NCBI GenBank assembly: GCA_002405165.1
Contig: DHLF01000006.1
Coordinates: forward strand, 1-64,000
Direction: 5' to 3'
From: Christensenella sp. UBA4675
GTDB taxonomy: Bacteria; Bacillota; Clostridia; Christensenellales; Borkfalkiaceae
Length of the DNA stretch: 64,000 bases
How positions within the stretch are numbered: position 1 is the first letter of the stretch; each line of letters begins with the position of its first letter. Both the position numbers and the translations under genes were made by a program. Positions 7,677 to 17,093 of this stretch are shown piece by piece. The notes beneath the pieces were generated by a model. The model was not told the DNA's origin. It was given only the letters and a program-made list of their open reading frames with translations, and searched no databases.

Positions 7677-7713
7677 AAAAAACGCTTTTATAAAAAATAT
7701 AAAAGCGTTTTTT
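7677..7713. terminator. Bidirectional terminator between apgM and proC
   Basis: A 15-bp perfect stem (7677-7691 and 7699-7713) with A-run on one side and T-run on the other. It lies between two converging genes and can serve both. Confidence 0.8.
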
Positions 7714-7790
7714 ATTTGTAAAATTTCTATAAAACGTACGAAAAAAAATTTATATACCACAAAACAAATTTATTAAAATTTATTTTATAA

Positions 7791-8579
7791 CTATTTACCT
7801 AATTCCCTTGAACGTTCGCTACAAGCTTTACAACATTCGTCTACTGCCACGTCAACTTTTGCTTGTTTTAATTTATCTAATCCCGCAAGCGTAGTTCCGC
7901 CTTTTGAACAAACGTCTGAAATTAAAGTATCTAAATCCTTACCGCTTCGTTTTATCATTTCGGCAGAACCTATCATAGAATCCGTAACGAGCTTAGTTGC
8001 AACGTCTACAGGGACTCCCCTTGAAACCGCCGAATCTATAAAAGCTTTAGCGTAATAGTAAGCGTAAGCCGTAAAACTACCCGCCAAAGGTATAACTTCG
8101 TCCATTAAACTTTCGTCTATTATAGAAACCGAACCGAAAGACGAAATAATTTCGTAAAATAACGCTTTATCCTTTTGCTCGCAATTTGCCGAAAAACATA
8201 AACTAGACGCTGATAGTCCTATCGTAGCGCAAGTATTAGGCATAACTCTTGCAATTTTAGCATTCTTAAATTTCGCGCTGAAACGACTGATTTTTACGCC
8301 TGCCATTATGGTAATAATATTTAAAGATTTATCACATTCTATTTTACCGAAAACATTATCTAACTCCTGCGGTTTTACCGAAAACAGTACGACTACGCTT
8401 TCGTCAAAAACTTGTTGCAAACTTTTAGCGACGTCTATTCCGCTTTCGCTTATTTTTTCGCAAGTCGGCGCATAAGTATCGTAAATTAACAAATCTTTTT
8501 TTGTAACTAAATTTTTATCTAGTAACGCTTTAACTATCGCGCTACCCATTTTCCCATATCCTATTACTCCGAATTTCAT
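7791..8579 (-). CDS. proC: Pyrroline-5-carboxylate reductase
   Basis: 262 residues, close to the family length. It catalyses the last step of proline synthesis, NAD(P)H-dependent reduction of pyrroline-5-carboxylate. The N-terminal Rossmann loop is GVIGYGKMGSAI. Later VMPNTCATIGLSAS and the C-terminal signature region DVCSKGGTTLAGLDKL are typical of ProC. It is the last gene of proB-proA-proC. Its ATG overlaps the proA stop by 4 bases, implying translational coupling, and it converges on apgM. Confidence 0.95.
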   Translation of the reverse strand: MKFGVIGYGKMGSAIVKALLDKNLVTKKDLLIYDTYAPTCEKISESGIDVAKSLQQVFDESVVVLFSVKPQELDNVFGKIECDKSLNIITIMAGVKISRFSAKFKNAKIARVMPNTCATIGLSASSLCFSANCEQKDKALFYEIISSFGSVSIIDESLMDEVIPLAGSFTAYAYYYAKAFIDSAVSRGVPVDVATKLVTDSMIGSAEMIKRSGKDLDTLISDVCSKGGTTLAGLDKLKQAKVDVAVDECCKACSERSRELGK

Positions 8580-9796
8580 TTTCTCACCTGTCCGTTTCCA
8601 AATATTTTATAATGATAAGAAGTCATTTCTTTTAACCCGAGCGGTCCTCTTGCGTGTAATTTTTGAGTGCTTATTCCTAGCTCCGCCCCAAAACCGAAAC
8701 AACCACCATCCGTAAAACGAGTAGATGCGTTTACGTAAACGCAAGCTGAATCTAACGAATTCATAAATTTTTCCGCTAAATCGTTATCGGACGTAATTAT
8801 AGTTTCACTATGTCCCGTTCCGTATTTTAAAATGTGCGAAACTGCTTGTTCTAACCCGTCAACGACTTTAACGGATATATTTAGCGAATCGTATTCGGTA
8901 TAATAACCGTCTTGTAATAAGGGCTGAACGGAAATACTTTTTACGCTGTCGTCCCCTCTTAAAATTACTCCGTATTTTTCAAGCTCGGCTTTTGCAAGCG
9001 GTAAAAATTCGTCAGCGATAGCTTTATCGACTAAAAGCGTCTCAACCGAATTGCATACGCTGGGTCTTTGAACTTTGGCATTTACTAAAACCTTTAAAGC
9101 TAAGTTTATATCGGCGGTTTTGTCAACGTAAATATGGCACACGCCCGCGCCCGTTTCTATTACGGGTACTTTTGCGTTTTCTACTACCGCGTTTATTAGT
9201 CCTTTACTTCCCCTAGGAATAACTACGTCTACGTAGCCCCTTGCGGTTATCATTTTATTAACCCATTCTCTTTCGCTGGGAAGAAGAATTACGCTGTCTT
9301 GTTCTATTATACCGCTTATTGCGTTTCTTATAATTTCTACAAGAGTTTCGTTTGTATATTTAGCGTCCTTTCCGCCTTTTAAAAGACATACGTTGCCGGT
9401 TTTAATACACAATACAGATACGTCTACCGTAACGTTAGGACGGGATTCGTATACAACGCCTATTACCCCGAACGGAATCCTTGTTTTTTTTATGAGCAAA
9501 CCGTTATCGGTCGTCCATTGTTCTATCGTTTCGCCTATCGGGTCGGAAAGGGCGATTACTTTATAAATATCGCTAACGATTCCGTCTATCCTTTGTTCGG
9601 TTAAAAGTAACCTATCGAGCATATTAGTAACGCCGTTAGCTTTTGCAATTTCCATATCCTTTTCGTTTGATTTTAAAATTAAACTTTTATTAGATTGAAT
9701 TGCCTTTGCAATTTGTTCAAGCGCGTTATTTTTTTGCTCGGTCGTGGCAATTTTTAATTTATGAGAAGCAAGTTTTGCTCTTTCAAAATAATCCAT
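8576..9796 (-). CDS. proA: Gamma-glutamyl phosphate reductase
   Basis: 406 residues, an aldehyde-dehydrogenase-superfamily enzyme that reduces gamma-glutamyl phosphate to glutamate semialdehyde. The catalytic Cys lies in KVQRPSVCNSVETLL. FGVIGVVYESRPNVTVD and CFGFGAELGISTQKLHARGPLGL are strongly conserved ProA segments. It starts one base after the proB stop and overlaps proC by 4 bases, so all three proline enzymes are translated from one message. Confidence 0.97.
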   Translation of the reverse strand: MDYFERAKLASHKLKIATTEQKNNALEQIAKAIQSNKSLILKSNEKDMEIAKANGVTNMLDRLLLTEQRIDGIVSDIYKVIALSDPIGETIEQWTTDNGLLIKKTRIPFGVIGVVYESRPNVTVDVSVLCIKTGNVCLLKGGKDAKYTNETLVEIIRNAISGIIEQDSVILLPSEREWVNKMITARGYVDVVIPRGSKGLINAVVENAKVPVIETGAGVCHIYVDKTADINLALKVLVNAKVQRPSVCNSVETLLVDKAIADEFLPLAKAELEKYGVILRGDDSVKSISVQPLLQDGYYTEYDSLNISVKVVDGLEQAVSHILKYGTGHSETIITSDNDLAEKFMNSLDSACVYVNASTRFTDGGCFGFGAELGISTQKLHARGPLGLKEMTSYHYKIFGNGQVRK

Positions 9797-9797
9797 A

Positions 9798-10868
9798 TTA
9801 TTTCTCCAAAATTACTATATTGTTTGCGTGAATTACTATTTCTTTAGATTTTTTTAAATCGGGAATTTTTTTAAGTTCCGAAAAATCGAAAAGCGTTACG
9901 CCTTTTGCAAAAATATTTCCGTTTTCGTCGGAAAGTTCTACTACTTCTCCCCTACGGAATTGTCCCGAAACGGATACTATTCCGCAATTGAGTAAACTTT
10001 TTCTGTTTTTTACGGCTTTTTTAGCTCCGTCGTCAACGACTATTTTTCCGTCTATATTAGCGCAGTATTTTATCCAACTTTCCTTTAAATCTAAGTGTTC
10101 TTTTTTGCCTTTAAACAAACTTCCGATATTTTGCCCGTCCGCAACGGTTGATAAATGGTCTATTTTAGTTTTGTTTACAATCATCATCGGAATTCCCGAA
10201 TTTACCGCTATTTCTCCTGCTTTTATTTTCGTGGACATACCACCCGTTCCGTAAACCGTTCCTGCACCACCTGCCATTGCCCGTATATCGTCCGTTATGT
10301 CGTCTATTTCCTTTAACAATTTTGCGTCCGGGTTATGTTTAGGATTTGCCGAGTATAAACCGTCTACATCAGAAACTAAAATAAGCATATCGGCGTCTAA
10401 GACCAAAGAAACCATAGCGGATAAAGTGTCGTTATCGCCCACTTTTATTTCGTCTACGGCTAAAGCATCGTTTTCGTTGATTACGGGAACTACATTCATT
10501 GAAAAAAGTTTTTCGATAGTGTTTTTAAGCGAGATAATTCTTTTGCGGTTACCGAAATCGTCGTGATTTAAAAGTATTTGAGCGCATTGTAAATCGAATA
10601 AAGAAAAAACTTGTTCGTATTCTTGCATCAAAAACATTTGACCTATTGCGGCGCAAGCTTGTTTTTTAGCTATATTGGCAGGTTTTACGCTGTATCCCAT
10701 TTTTTTAACGCCGACGGCTATCGCCCCCGAACTTATAAGACAGCACGATACCCCTTTTTGCTTAATTATGGATATTTGCTTAATAAGTTCGAGTATGTTT
10801 TTTTTATTTATTTCGCCCCTATCGTTTATAAAAAACGACGAACCTATTTTTATAACGAGTTTTTTCAT
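9798..10868 (-). CDS. proB: Glutamate 5-kinase with PUA domain
   Basis: 356 residues. The N-terminal amino-acid kinase domain (LVIKIGSSFFI, CLISSGAIAVG, NENDALA, VGDNDTLSAMV, GTGGMSTKIKAGEIA) phosphorylates glutamate and is normally proline-inhibited. The C-terminal part from about residue 275 is a PUA domain (DDGAKKAVKNRKSLLNCGI, QFRRGEVVEL). It is the first gene of proBAC. Two copies of a 14-base unit that each carry an AAAGG ribosome binding site stand directly before the ATG, and a terminator-like hairpin stands 29 bases upstream of it. Confidence 0.95.
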   Translation of the reverse strand: MKKLVIKIGSSFFINDRGEINKKNILELIKQISIIKQKGVSCCLISSGAIAVGVKKMGYSVKPANIAKKQACAAIGQMFLMQEYEQVFSLFDLQCAQILLNHDDFGNRKRIISLKNTIEKLFSMNVVPVINENDALAVDEIKVGDNDTLSAMVSLVLDADMLILVSDVDGLYSANPKHNPDAKLLKEIDDITDDIRAMAGGAGTVYGTGGMSTKIKAGEIAVNSGIPMMIVNKTKIDHLSTVADGQNIGSLFKGKKEHLDLKESWIKYCANIDGKIVVDDGAKKAVKNRKSLLNCGIVSVSGQFRRGEVVELSDENGNIFAKGVTLFDFSELKKIPDLKKSKEIVIHANNIVILEK

Positions 10869-10896
10869 ATATACCTTTATAAATATACCTTTATAA
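10869..10896 (-). repeat. Tandem 14-bp duplication carrying the proB ribosome binding site
   Basis: Two exact copies (10869-10882 and 10883-10896) of ATATACCTTTATAA. Read on the minus strand each supplies AAAGG; the proximal one is 5 bases from the ATG and the distal one 19 bases. Confidence 0.75.
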
Positions 10897-10928
10897 AAAA
10901 AGGAATTGACGTTTTTTCAATTCCTTTT
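10895..10928 (-). terminator. Terminator/attenuator between the lipoprotein gene and proB
   Basis: A 12-bp perfect stem (10898-10909 and 10917-10928) followed on the minus strand by an uninterrupted T-run. It begins 8 bases after the lipoprotein stop codon and ends about 29 bases before the proB start, leaving almost no room for a promoter between them. Confidence 0.8.
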
Positions 10929-10935
10929 AGTTTGA

Positions 10936-12933
10936 TTATTCAGTGATCAAATCGCTGTAATTGTTTTTGAAATATTTAACGGCAGTGCTATCGTCTTCTA
11001 AGTAGTTGGAAATAAAGTTATTTAATTCCTTTTGTACTTGATTAGACACCAAAGAATCTATTTTGGATTTTTTGAAATCTTCGTACTTATCCCAAGAAGT
11101 AAAGTCTGCTTTTAATATTTTTTCTACGTTCTTTTCTACCATTTTAGTACATACCATAACGTGAATACCGTAATCGGTTACCACCATAGAATAAGAACCT
11201 ACTCCGTTTTCAACTAACGCTTTTGCGCAAGCGTTAAATTCTTCTACGTATTGATTGCCGTTAGGCGAATATAAATATCCGTAAAGTTTCCCTAAACAAC
11301 CGGGGTCGGTTGAGAAAGCGTAAAGTAAATCTTCGAAATTATTTTTAAATTCTTCGTTATAATCAAGCATAGAAATTGTTCCGCTTCCAAAGAAAGATAA
11401 AGAAGTCATTCCGATGGCTTTTAAATAGTCGTTTTTAAAATCTTCGAATTCAATGGAATTTGCATAAACGCTGTCGCAAGTCCAAGTCGTTTCTTCTACT
11501 CCGTCGCTATCCTTTTTAGTGGTGGATACGGGGTTGTTTACAGTTCCTAAATATTTTCCTACTAAAGAATTTTCGGATTTTAAATATTTAGAATCGAATA
11601 CGAAAGAAGTTCCGTCGTAATAACCGTAGCTGTTTACTACCCAATAAGCTCTTTGGTCTTTTGCTACGATAGATTTAGCAAGATTATTTCTGAAATTTTT
11701 AACTTCTTGTGCCGTAACGCCTGCTTTTGCTTTATAATTTTTTAAAGCAGTCGATTGTTGGTCGGAAAATCCTATTAAAAGGTTGCTTACGTAACCGTAG
11801 TTATCTAAAGGATTATAAACTATAAAAGTATCTTCCGTAGCGTCCGACAAAGCGGTTTCGTAATCGGATAACTTAGTGTCGTATTTGGTCTTTTGAGTTT
11901 CGTACAAAGAATCGTATGCCGAATATAGCATATCGTCGGTCATTTGACTTTCTACGTCTTTTTCAAGAAAAGACTCGAAAGTGTTAACCAAAGCTTGTAC
12001 TTTTTCGTTTGCAAGAGCGTCTACGAAATACGCGTACTTTTCAACTTCTTGACTAGAATAAAACTCGTCAGAAGAAATTATTCCGTACGCTTTAAGATTT
12101 TCTATTCCCTTATTAAACGCTTTACGATTTGCCCTAGAAGATAAATCGTATTTGAACTCTTTAAAAAGCTTTACGTTTAAATCGTATAAGTTAGTACATT
12201 CCGCTTTTATATCCGCTAAATTCTCTTCCGTACATTCTTTATTTAATTTAACGAGTACGGTTTTGTATTCTTTTTCGGTGGGAACTTCCGTTTTCATTTC
12301 TTGTTCCGTAAAATCCCTTTCTTCTTCTTTGGAAGGATTTTTTCTTTCGTCCAAAGTTACTTTTTCGGTCGATTTAGTCGTATCTTCGTCTTCGTTAGAA
12401 TTTTGTTTAATTATGGAAGCGATTGAATTTTTTACTTCGTATTTAGCTTCTAAAATTTGATATTCGGTTAAAAACGCGTCTAAATTCGATTTAGCGGTAA
12501 GAACGCCCGAATACTTGGTAGTAGCGTAAACGTTATCGTAAAAATATTTTTCGAATTCCGTTCTTTCAGCTTCCGTTTTCGCTTTTACGGTTGCGTAAAA
12601 TTGAGTTAAACGCCTTTTTGCGTATTGTTCTACTACGGTATTGTTTACTAAATTGTCCAAAACTGTTTTAAACGCCTGAGAAGTAGTATAACCGTAATAA
12701 TTAACGTAATAATAACCGTATGAAACGTAACCTGCGTATAAATCTTTTTTGTAAAGCGTTTTACCGTCTACGTTTAAATCAGCTTGTTCTACGTCGTCTA
12801 TTTTAATTTTTGCAATAACTAATTTGCTGTTTTTTTCACTGTCCGTTTTTACTAGGTCGCATGCGGAAAACACACCGCATAAACACGCAACCGATAAAAC
12901 CAAACATAGAATTTTAACAAGAAGTTTCTTCAT
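10936..12933 (-). CDS. SurA/PrsA-like foldase lipoprotein (degenerate parvulin domain)
   Basis: 665 residues. A basic N-terminus and hydrophobic core lead to CGVFSAC, a lipobox with Cys25 as the lipidation site, so it is an exported membrane-anchored lipoprotein. The following 100 residues have the SurA-N pattern of helices. The middle (about 155-225) is a long Lys/Glu/Thr linker. Near residue 590-615 the stretch SYSMVVTDYGIHVMVCTKMV resembles the end of parvulin prolyl isomerases (T-x-F/Y-G-x-H-I/V), but the other parvulin motifs are not clear. The position downstream of prs-pth-mfd is where many Clostridia carry a PrsA/SurA-like gene. Probable role: folding of secreted proteins outside the membrane. 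Isomerase activity is doubtful. Confidence 0.65.
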   Translation of the reverse strand: MKKLLVKILCLVLSVACLCGVFSACDLVKTDSEKNSKLVIAKIKIDDVEQADLNVDGKTLYKKDLYAGYVSYGYYYVNYYGYTTSQAFKTVLDNLVNNTVVEQYAKRRLTQFYATVKAKTEAERTEFEKYFYDNVYATTKYSGVLTAKSNLDAFLTEYQILEAKYEVKNSIASIIKQNSNEDEDTTKSTEKVTLDERKNPSKEEERDFTEQEMKTEVPTEKEYKTVLVKLNKECTEENLADIKAECTNLYDLNVKLFKEFKYDLSSRANRKAFNKGIENLKAYGIISSDEFYSSQEVEKYAYFVDALANEKVQALVNTFESFLEKDVESQMTDDMLYSAYDSLYETQKTKYDTKLSDYETALSDATEDTFIVYNPLDNYGYVSNLLIGFSDQQSTALKNYKAKAGVTAQEVKNFRNNLAKSIVAKDQRAYWVVNSYGYYDGTSFVFDSKYLKSENSLVGKYLGTVNNPVSTTKKDSDGVEETTWTCDSVYANSIEFEDFKNDYLKAIGMTSLSFFGSGTISMLDYNEEFKNNFEDLLYAFSTDPGCLGKLYGYLYSPNGNQYVEEFNACAKALVENGVGSYSMVVTDYGIHVMVCTKMVEKNVEKILKADFTSWDKYEDFKKSKIDSLVSNQVQKELNNFISNYLEDDSTAVKYFKNNYSDLITE

Positions 12934-12994
12934 AGGACTCTCCTAAATTCCTAAAATAATTACTCTCTATTAAAGAGTAAATCTATACTTTGTT

Positions 12995-13023
12995 ATTATA
13001 CTAAATATATATCGTATTTGCAA
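12995..13023 (-). promoter_or_regulatory. Promoter of the foldase lipoprotein gene
   Basis: TTGCAA, a 17-base spacer and TATAAT on the minus strand, about 60 bases upstream of the start codon. Confidence 0.75.
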
Positions 13024-13060
13024 GGATTTTTTTAATTTTTCCTATATTTTTGGTAAAAAT

Positions 13061-16000
13061 TTACGATAAATAGCTAATTATTTCTCTTAATCTTTTGTCG
13101 GAAGAAAATTGCGGAGCATTAAAAGTCAAAACGGGTTTGTCTTTAACGGACAAAACCGAAGAAATTTCGTTATTTTCTATAACGGATAAAATCTTTTTAT
13201 CGTTTAACGAATTTACGTCTTTAAAAGTTAAAACGGCTTTTTCTTTATTGATTTCTACCTTTACAACACCGTGCGCTTTGCATAATATTTTTAGATTTGC
13301 CAAAAGCAATAAATTGTTGACTTCTAACGGCATTTCTCCGTAAGTTTTTTCTATTTCGCATTTAAGTTTTTCCATTTCTTCTTTAGTTTTTACTTCGGCG
13401 ATTTTTTTATAACAATCCATTCTTGCCGACGGATAATCTATATATGTTTCGGGAATATAAGCGGTTACTTTGCAGTCCGTTTCGCATTCGGCGTCTAAAT
13501 CTTCGCCCGCAAGCTTTTCTTTTAGCAACTTAGAATACAACTCGTACCCTATTTTTTCCATATGACCGTGTTGCTCTTTTCCTAAAACGTTGCCCGCTCC
13601 CCTTATTTGCAAATCTCGCATAGCGATTTTATATCCGCTACCGACATCCGAATACTCCATTAAAGCGTTTAATCTTTTATACGCCACGTCCGTTAAAGCC
13701 AATTGCTTGTACATAAAGTAAGCGTAAGCCATTCTGTCGCTTCTGCCGACTCTTCCCCTTAACTGATATAGCGTTGACAACCCAAGTTTATCCGCGTCTA
13801 TAACAATAAGCGTGTTAGCTAAGGGTAAATCTATTCCGTTTTCTATAATGGTTGTTGCTATAAGCAAATTAAATTCGCCGTTATAAAAAGACAAAATTTT
13901 TTCTTCGAGTTCTTTTTCTTTCATTTGCCCGTGAGCAACTAAAATTTTAGCATTTGGAAGAAGCGAAGATATTTTTTGAGCAAAAGCGTCTATACTTTCT
14001 ACTTTATTATACAAAATATACGCTTGTCCCTTTCGAGCGAATTCTTTATTTACGGCTTCTACGATAACGTCGAAATTTTGCTCTAAAACAAAAGTTTGTG
14101 TAGGTATTCTGTTTGTCGGGGGCGTATTTATTTCCGATATATCCCTTATACCTACCAGCGACATATGTAGCGTTCTCGGAATAGGTGTAGCCGTTAAAGT
14201 AATGGTATCTACGTTTTCTTTCATAGTTTTTATTTTTTCTTTATGCTCTACGCCGAAACGCTGTTCTTCGTCTAAAACGAGCAAGCCTAAATCTTTAAAC
14301 TTAACCGTTTTGCCGAACAAAGCGTGCGTGCCTATCACTATATCTATATCTCCGCACGCAAGTTTCGTTATAATTTTATCCCTTTCCTTTACGCTTTTAA
14401 ACCTATTTAAAACTTCTATTTTTGCACCGAACCCGTCAAACCGTTTTTTAAAAGTTAAATAGTGTTGCTGAGAAAGTATCGTCGTAGGACAAACCACCGC
14501 GCATTGTTTTCCGTCTAAATATGCCTTGAAAACCGCTCTCATCGCAACTTCCGTTTTTCCGAAACCTACGTCTCCGCAAATAAGCCTATCCATTATTTTA
14601 TTACTTTCCATATCGGCTTTCACTTCCGCAATGGCAGTGGCTTGGTCTTCGGTCAATTCGTATTCGAATTTGGAGTCGAACTCGTTTGAAAATTCGTTAT
14701 CGGGCGAAAAAGCAAACCCCTTTCTTTCCTTTCTTGTTTTATATAGCTTTTTTAAATTTATAGCCATTAAAGAAACGGATTGTTTTACTTTTTCTTTAAT
14801 TCTTTCGAATTCGTCCCCTATTTTATTTAGTTTTGGTTCCTGTTCGGCACCGATATATTTGGAAATTCTGTCCATTTGGTCAAGGGGCACGTAAAGCATA
14901 TCCCCGTCCCTATACATAATTTCTAAATAATCTTTCGTGCTGTCGCTTGTGGAAATACGTTTATTTCCGACAACCTTACCTATTCCAAACGTATCGTGTA
15001 CGGCGTAATCGCCAACTTTCGGAGCTGAAAAAGTCGTGAATTTTTTTGTTTTTAAAGTCTTTCTTTTACTTGCGGTAACAAATAATTCCGAACTGCCTAT
15101 TACTACGAGTTTATTTTTATGTTCGATAAACCCCTTACCTAAATACTCGTTAACGATACAAATTCCGCTTAAACGAGAAATATCGGTAATTATTTTTGCC
15201 CCTATCCCCGCGTCCATAAGCTTAGTCGTGATATTTTGCGTTTTTTCCGCCCCGTCGCAACATAAAATTACCCTATATCCGCATTTTAACCAATCCTTTA
15301 AGTCGTCCGTTAAAACTTCGGAATTATAAGAATAATTACTAAGCGGAGAGCAATTTAATTTTACAATTTTTAACGGATTGTAAAAAGACGTTTTTGAAGA
15401 CAGATTTGCAAGCATTAAACTAGGACGTTTTTTTAATTCGTTAGTAATAAAGTCTTTCGTACATATTTGCCTTATTGCAAAATCTAAAACTTCGCCGCGA
15501 CGAAACAAAGTAGAAAATCTTTCTAAAAACTCTTTACAATATCCGTCCGTACGCTCGTCGATTAGCTTTCCTTCGTCGAATACTACGGTATAGTTTTTAA
15601 AAAAGTCAGTTGCTACGCCCACGCCTTTAAATAAAGGCATTAAAGCGTATAAAGTATCGTCATAACCGAAAGAAAGTTTGTCAATAAGTTCGCTAACGGC
15701 GTTTTTTGAGTTACTAATCGCAAAACTTTCTCCCTTTTTTAAAACGCTTTTTTCAAGAGTTTTAGCAATTTCCGTTACGTTTTGAACAGATAAATCGAAT
15801 TCATATAACGGCAAACAATAAAATTCGTTTTCTTCCGCTTGTTTTTTGCCGTCTTCTTCGCTAAATTTGTATATTTTTTCTACTTCGTCAAACTCGAATT
15901 CTATCCTATAAGGAAATTCGGAATTTATAGGAAATATGTCTAAAACGTCCCCGCGAAAAGAATATTCTCCCCTTTCTTTTATGAAATCCGTTTTCTTATA

Positions 16001-16447
16001 ACCGAAAGACGCAAGCTTTAAATTTACTTCCGAAAACTCTACGCTATCGCCTTTTTTTAGCTCAAAAACTCTAACGTCTAAGCTAGTTATTTGCATTAAA
16101 GCTTCTAACGTAGTTATTACGTTTACCCCGAATTTTTTTGCCTTGTATAAAGCGTTTAACCTTTCGAAAATTATTTCCTTGCTATAAATCGAATTTTTTA
16201 TAAGAACTTCGCTTTTAGGTGGGAAAACGCAAGTTTCTTTTTCGGTAATGGCTTCTAGTTCTATCGCCAAACTCCTTGCTGTAACCATATCGGGCGCAAC
16301 GTATAATACGGGCGAATCCAGTAAAGACGCCGTTCTTATTTTTTCACCGCTCGTAACGCCGAATACCGCAGTAGGTAACCCACTGCGGACGTTATATATT
16401 ATTTCGTTTTGATTTTCGTCGGTTATAGTTTTTAATTTGTTAAGCAC
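13061..16447 (-). CDS. mfd: Transcription-repair coupling factor
   Basis: 1128 residues, normal for Mfd. It removes RNA polymerase stalled at DNA lesions and recruits UvrA. Domains in order: a UvrB-like N-terminal region; a CarD-like RNA polymerase interaction domain around residue 475 (KVGDYAVHDTFGIGKVV); a RecG-like superfamily 2 translocase with Walker A near 622 (ICGDVGFGKTEVA) and the DEEQRFG box near 722; helicase motif VI-like QLRGRVGRSDR; and the C-terminal TRCF domain. The start is GTG with an AGGGG box. It follows pth by 32 bases, so pth and mfd form one unit. Confidence 0.97.
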   Translation of the reverse strand: MLNKLKTITDENQNEIIYNVRSGLPTAVFGVTSGEKIRTASLLDSPVLYVAPDMVTARSLAIELEAITEKETCVFPPKSEVLIKNSIYSKEIIFERLNALYKAKKFGVNVITTLEALMQITSLDVRVFELKKGDSVEFSEVNLKLASFGYKKTDFIKERGEYSFRGDVLDIFPINSEFPYRIEFEFDEVEKIYKFSEEDGKKQAEENEFYCLPLYEFDLSVQNVTEIAKTLEKSVLKKGESFAISNSKNAVSELIDKLSFGYDDTLYALMPLFKGVGVATDFFKNYTVVFDEGKLIDERTDGYCKEFLERFSTLFRRGEVLDFAIRQICTKDFITNELKKRPSLMLANLSSKTSFYNPLKIVKLNCSPLSNYSYNSEVLTDDLKDWLKCGYRVILCCDGAEKTQNITTKLMDAGIGAKIITDISRLSGICIVNEYLGKGFIEHKNKLVVIGSSELFVTASKRKTLKTKKFTTFSAPKVGDYAVHDTFGIGKVVGNKRISTSDSTKDYLEIMYRDGDMLYVPLDQMDRISKYIGAEQEPKLNKIGDEFERIKEKVKQSVSLMAINLKKLYKTRKERKGFAFSPDNEFSNEFDSKFEYELTEDQATAIAEVKADMESNKIMDRLICGDVGFGKTEVAMRAVFKAYLDGKQCAVVCPTTILSQQHYLTFKKRFDGFGAKIEVLNRFKSVKERDKIITKLACGDIDIVIGTHALFGKTVKFKDLGLLVLDEEQRFGVEHKEKIKTMKENVDTITLTATPIPRTLHMSLVGIRDISEINTPPTNRIPTQTFVLEQNFDVIVEAVNKEFARKGQAYILYNKVESIDAFAQKISSLLPNAKILVAHGQMKEKELEEKILSFYNGEFNLLIATTIIENGIDLPLANTLIVIDADKLGLSTLYQLRGRVGRSDRMAYAYFMYKQLALTDVAYKRLNALMEYSDVGSGYKIAMRDLQIRGAGNVLGKEQHGHMEKIGYELYSKLLKEKLAGEDLDAECETDCKVTAYIPETYIDYPSARMDCYKKIAEVKTKEEMEKLKCEIEKTYGEMPLEVNNLLLLANLKILCKAHGVVKVEINKEKAVLTFKDVNSLNDKKILSVIENNEISSVLSVKDKPVLTFNAPQFSSDKRLREIISYLS

Positions 16448-16479
16448 TTTTTATAACCCCTGAAATTTTAATCGGATAT

Positions 16480-17046
16480 TTATCCGTTATATTTTCCCAT
16501 AATTATATCGAAACTTACGCCCGAAATAAAATCGGAAATTGCCTTACTTACTTTTTCGAAAGCGTTTTTATAACTTTCCTGATAGCTTTTATCTATATTC
16601 GTTAAAACGTAGTCAATAACGGGAATAGGTGAATTTTCGTCTTGCTTGCTACCTATTCTTACTCTTTTAAACTCCGTACTAGACAGCATTTTAACTATAT
16701 TTCTCATTCCGTTATGCGTACCCGCGCTACCGTTTTTTCTTATGCGAATTTTAGCTTTTTCTACGTCTAAATCATCGTATATTATAAGCAAATTTTCAAG
16801 CGGAATTTTGTAGTAGTCTACAAGTTCTTTTACCGCTTCTCCGCTTAAATTCATATAAGTTAAAGGTTTGGCTATTATTACTTTTTGCCCGTTTATCGTA
16901 GTTTTACACACTAACGATTTATGCTCTTTTTGGTTTATTTCAAGGCGATTATCCATAGCAAAACGATCTATCGCCATAAAGCCTAAGTTATGATAAGTCG
17001 TTAAATACTTTAAATCGGGATTTCCTAATCCAACTATTAAATACAT
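16480..17046 (-). CDS. pth: Peptidyl-tRNA hydrolase
   Basis: 188 residues, the standard bacterial length. It recycles peptidyl-tRNA dropped from ribosomes by cleaving the ester bond. Family motifs are present: VGLGNPDLKYLTTYHNLGF with the catalytic His in the HN pair, AKPLTYMNLSGEAV, LIIYDDLD and NGSAGTHNGMRNI. The ribosome binding site AGGGGGA is 4-5 bases from the ATG. A terminator hairpin after prs lies only 17 bases upstream of this start, so transcription of pth-mfd probably depends on readthrough from prs or on a promoter inside prs. Confidence 0.96.
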   Translation of the reverse strand: MYLIVGLGNPDLKYLTTYHNLGFMAIDRFAMDNRLEINQKEHKSLVCKTTINGQKVIIAKPLTYMNLSGEAVKELVDYYKIPLENLLIIYDDLDVEKAKIRIRKNGSAGTHNGMRNIVKMLSSTEFKRVRIGSKQDENSPIPVIDYVLTNIDKSYQESYKNAFEKVSKAISDFISGVSFDIIMGKYNG

Positions 17047-17061
17047 TTTCCCCCTAGGATT

Positions 17062-17090
17062 AAAAAACCACCTTTTTATCGGTGGTTTTA
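17062..17090 (-). terminator. Terminator-like hairpin between prs and pth
   Basis: AAAACCACC / GGTGGTTTT (17064-17072 and 17081-17089) with an 8-base loop and six T on the minus strand. It starts 4 bases after the prs stop and ends 17 bases before the pth ATG. Confidence 0.75.
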
Positions 17091-17093
17091 ATT

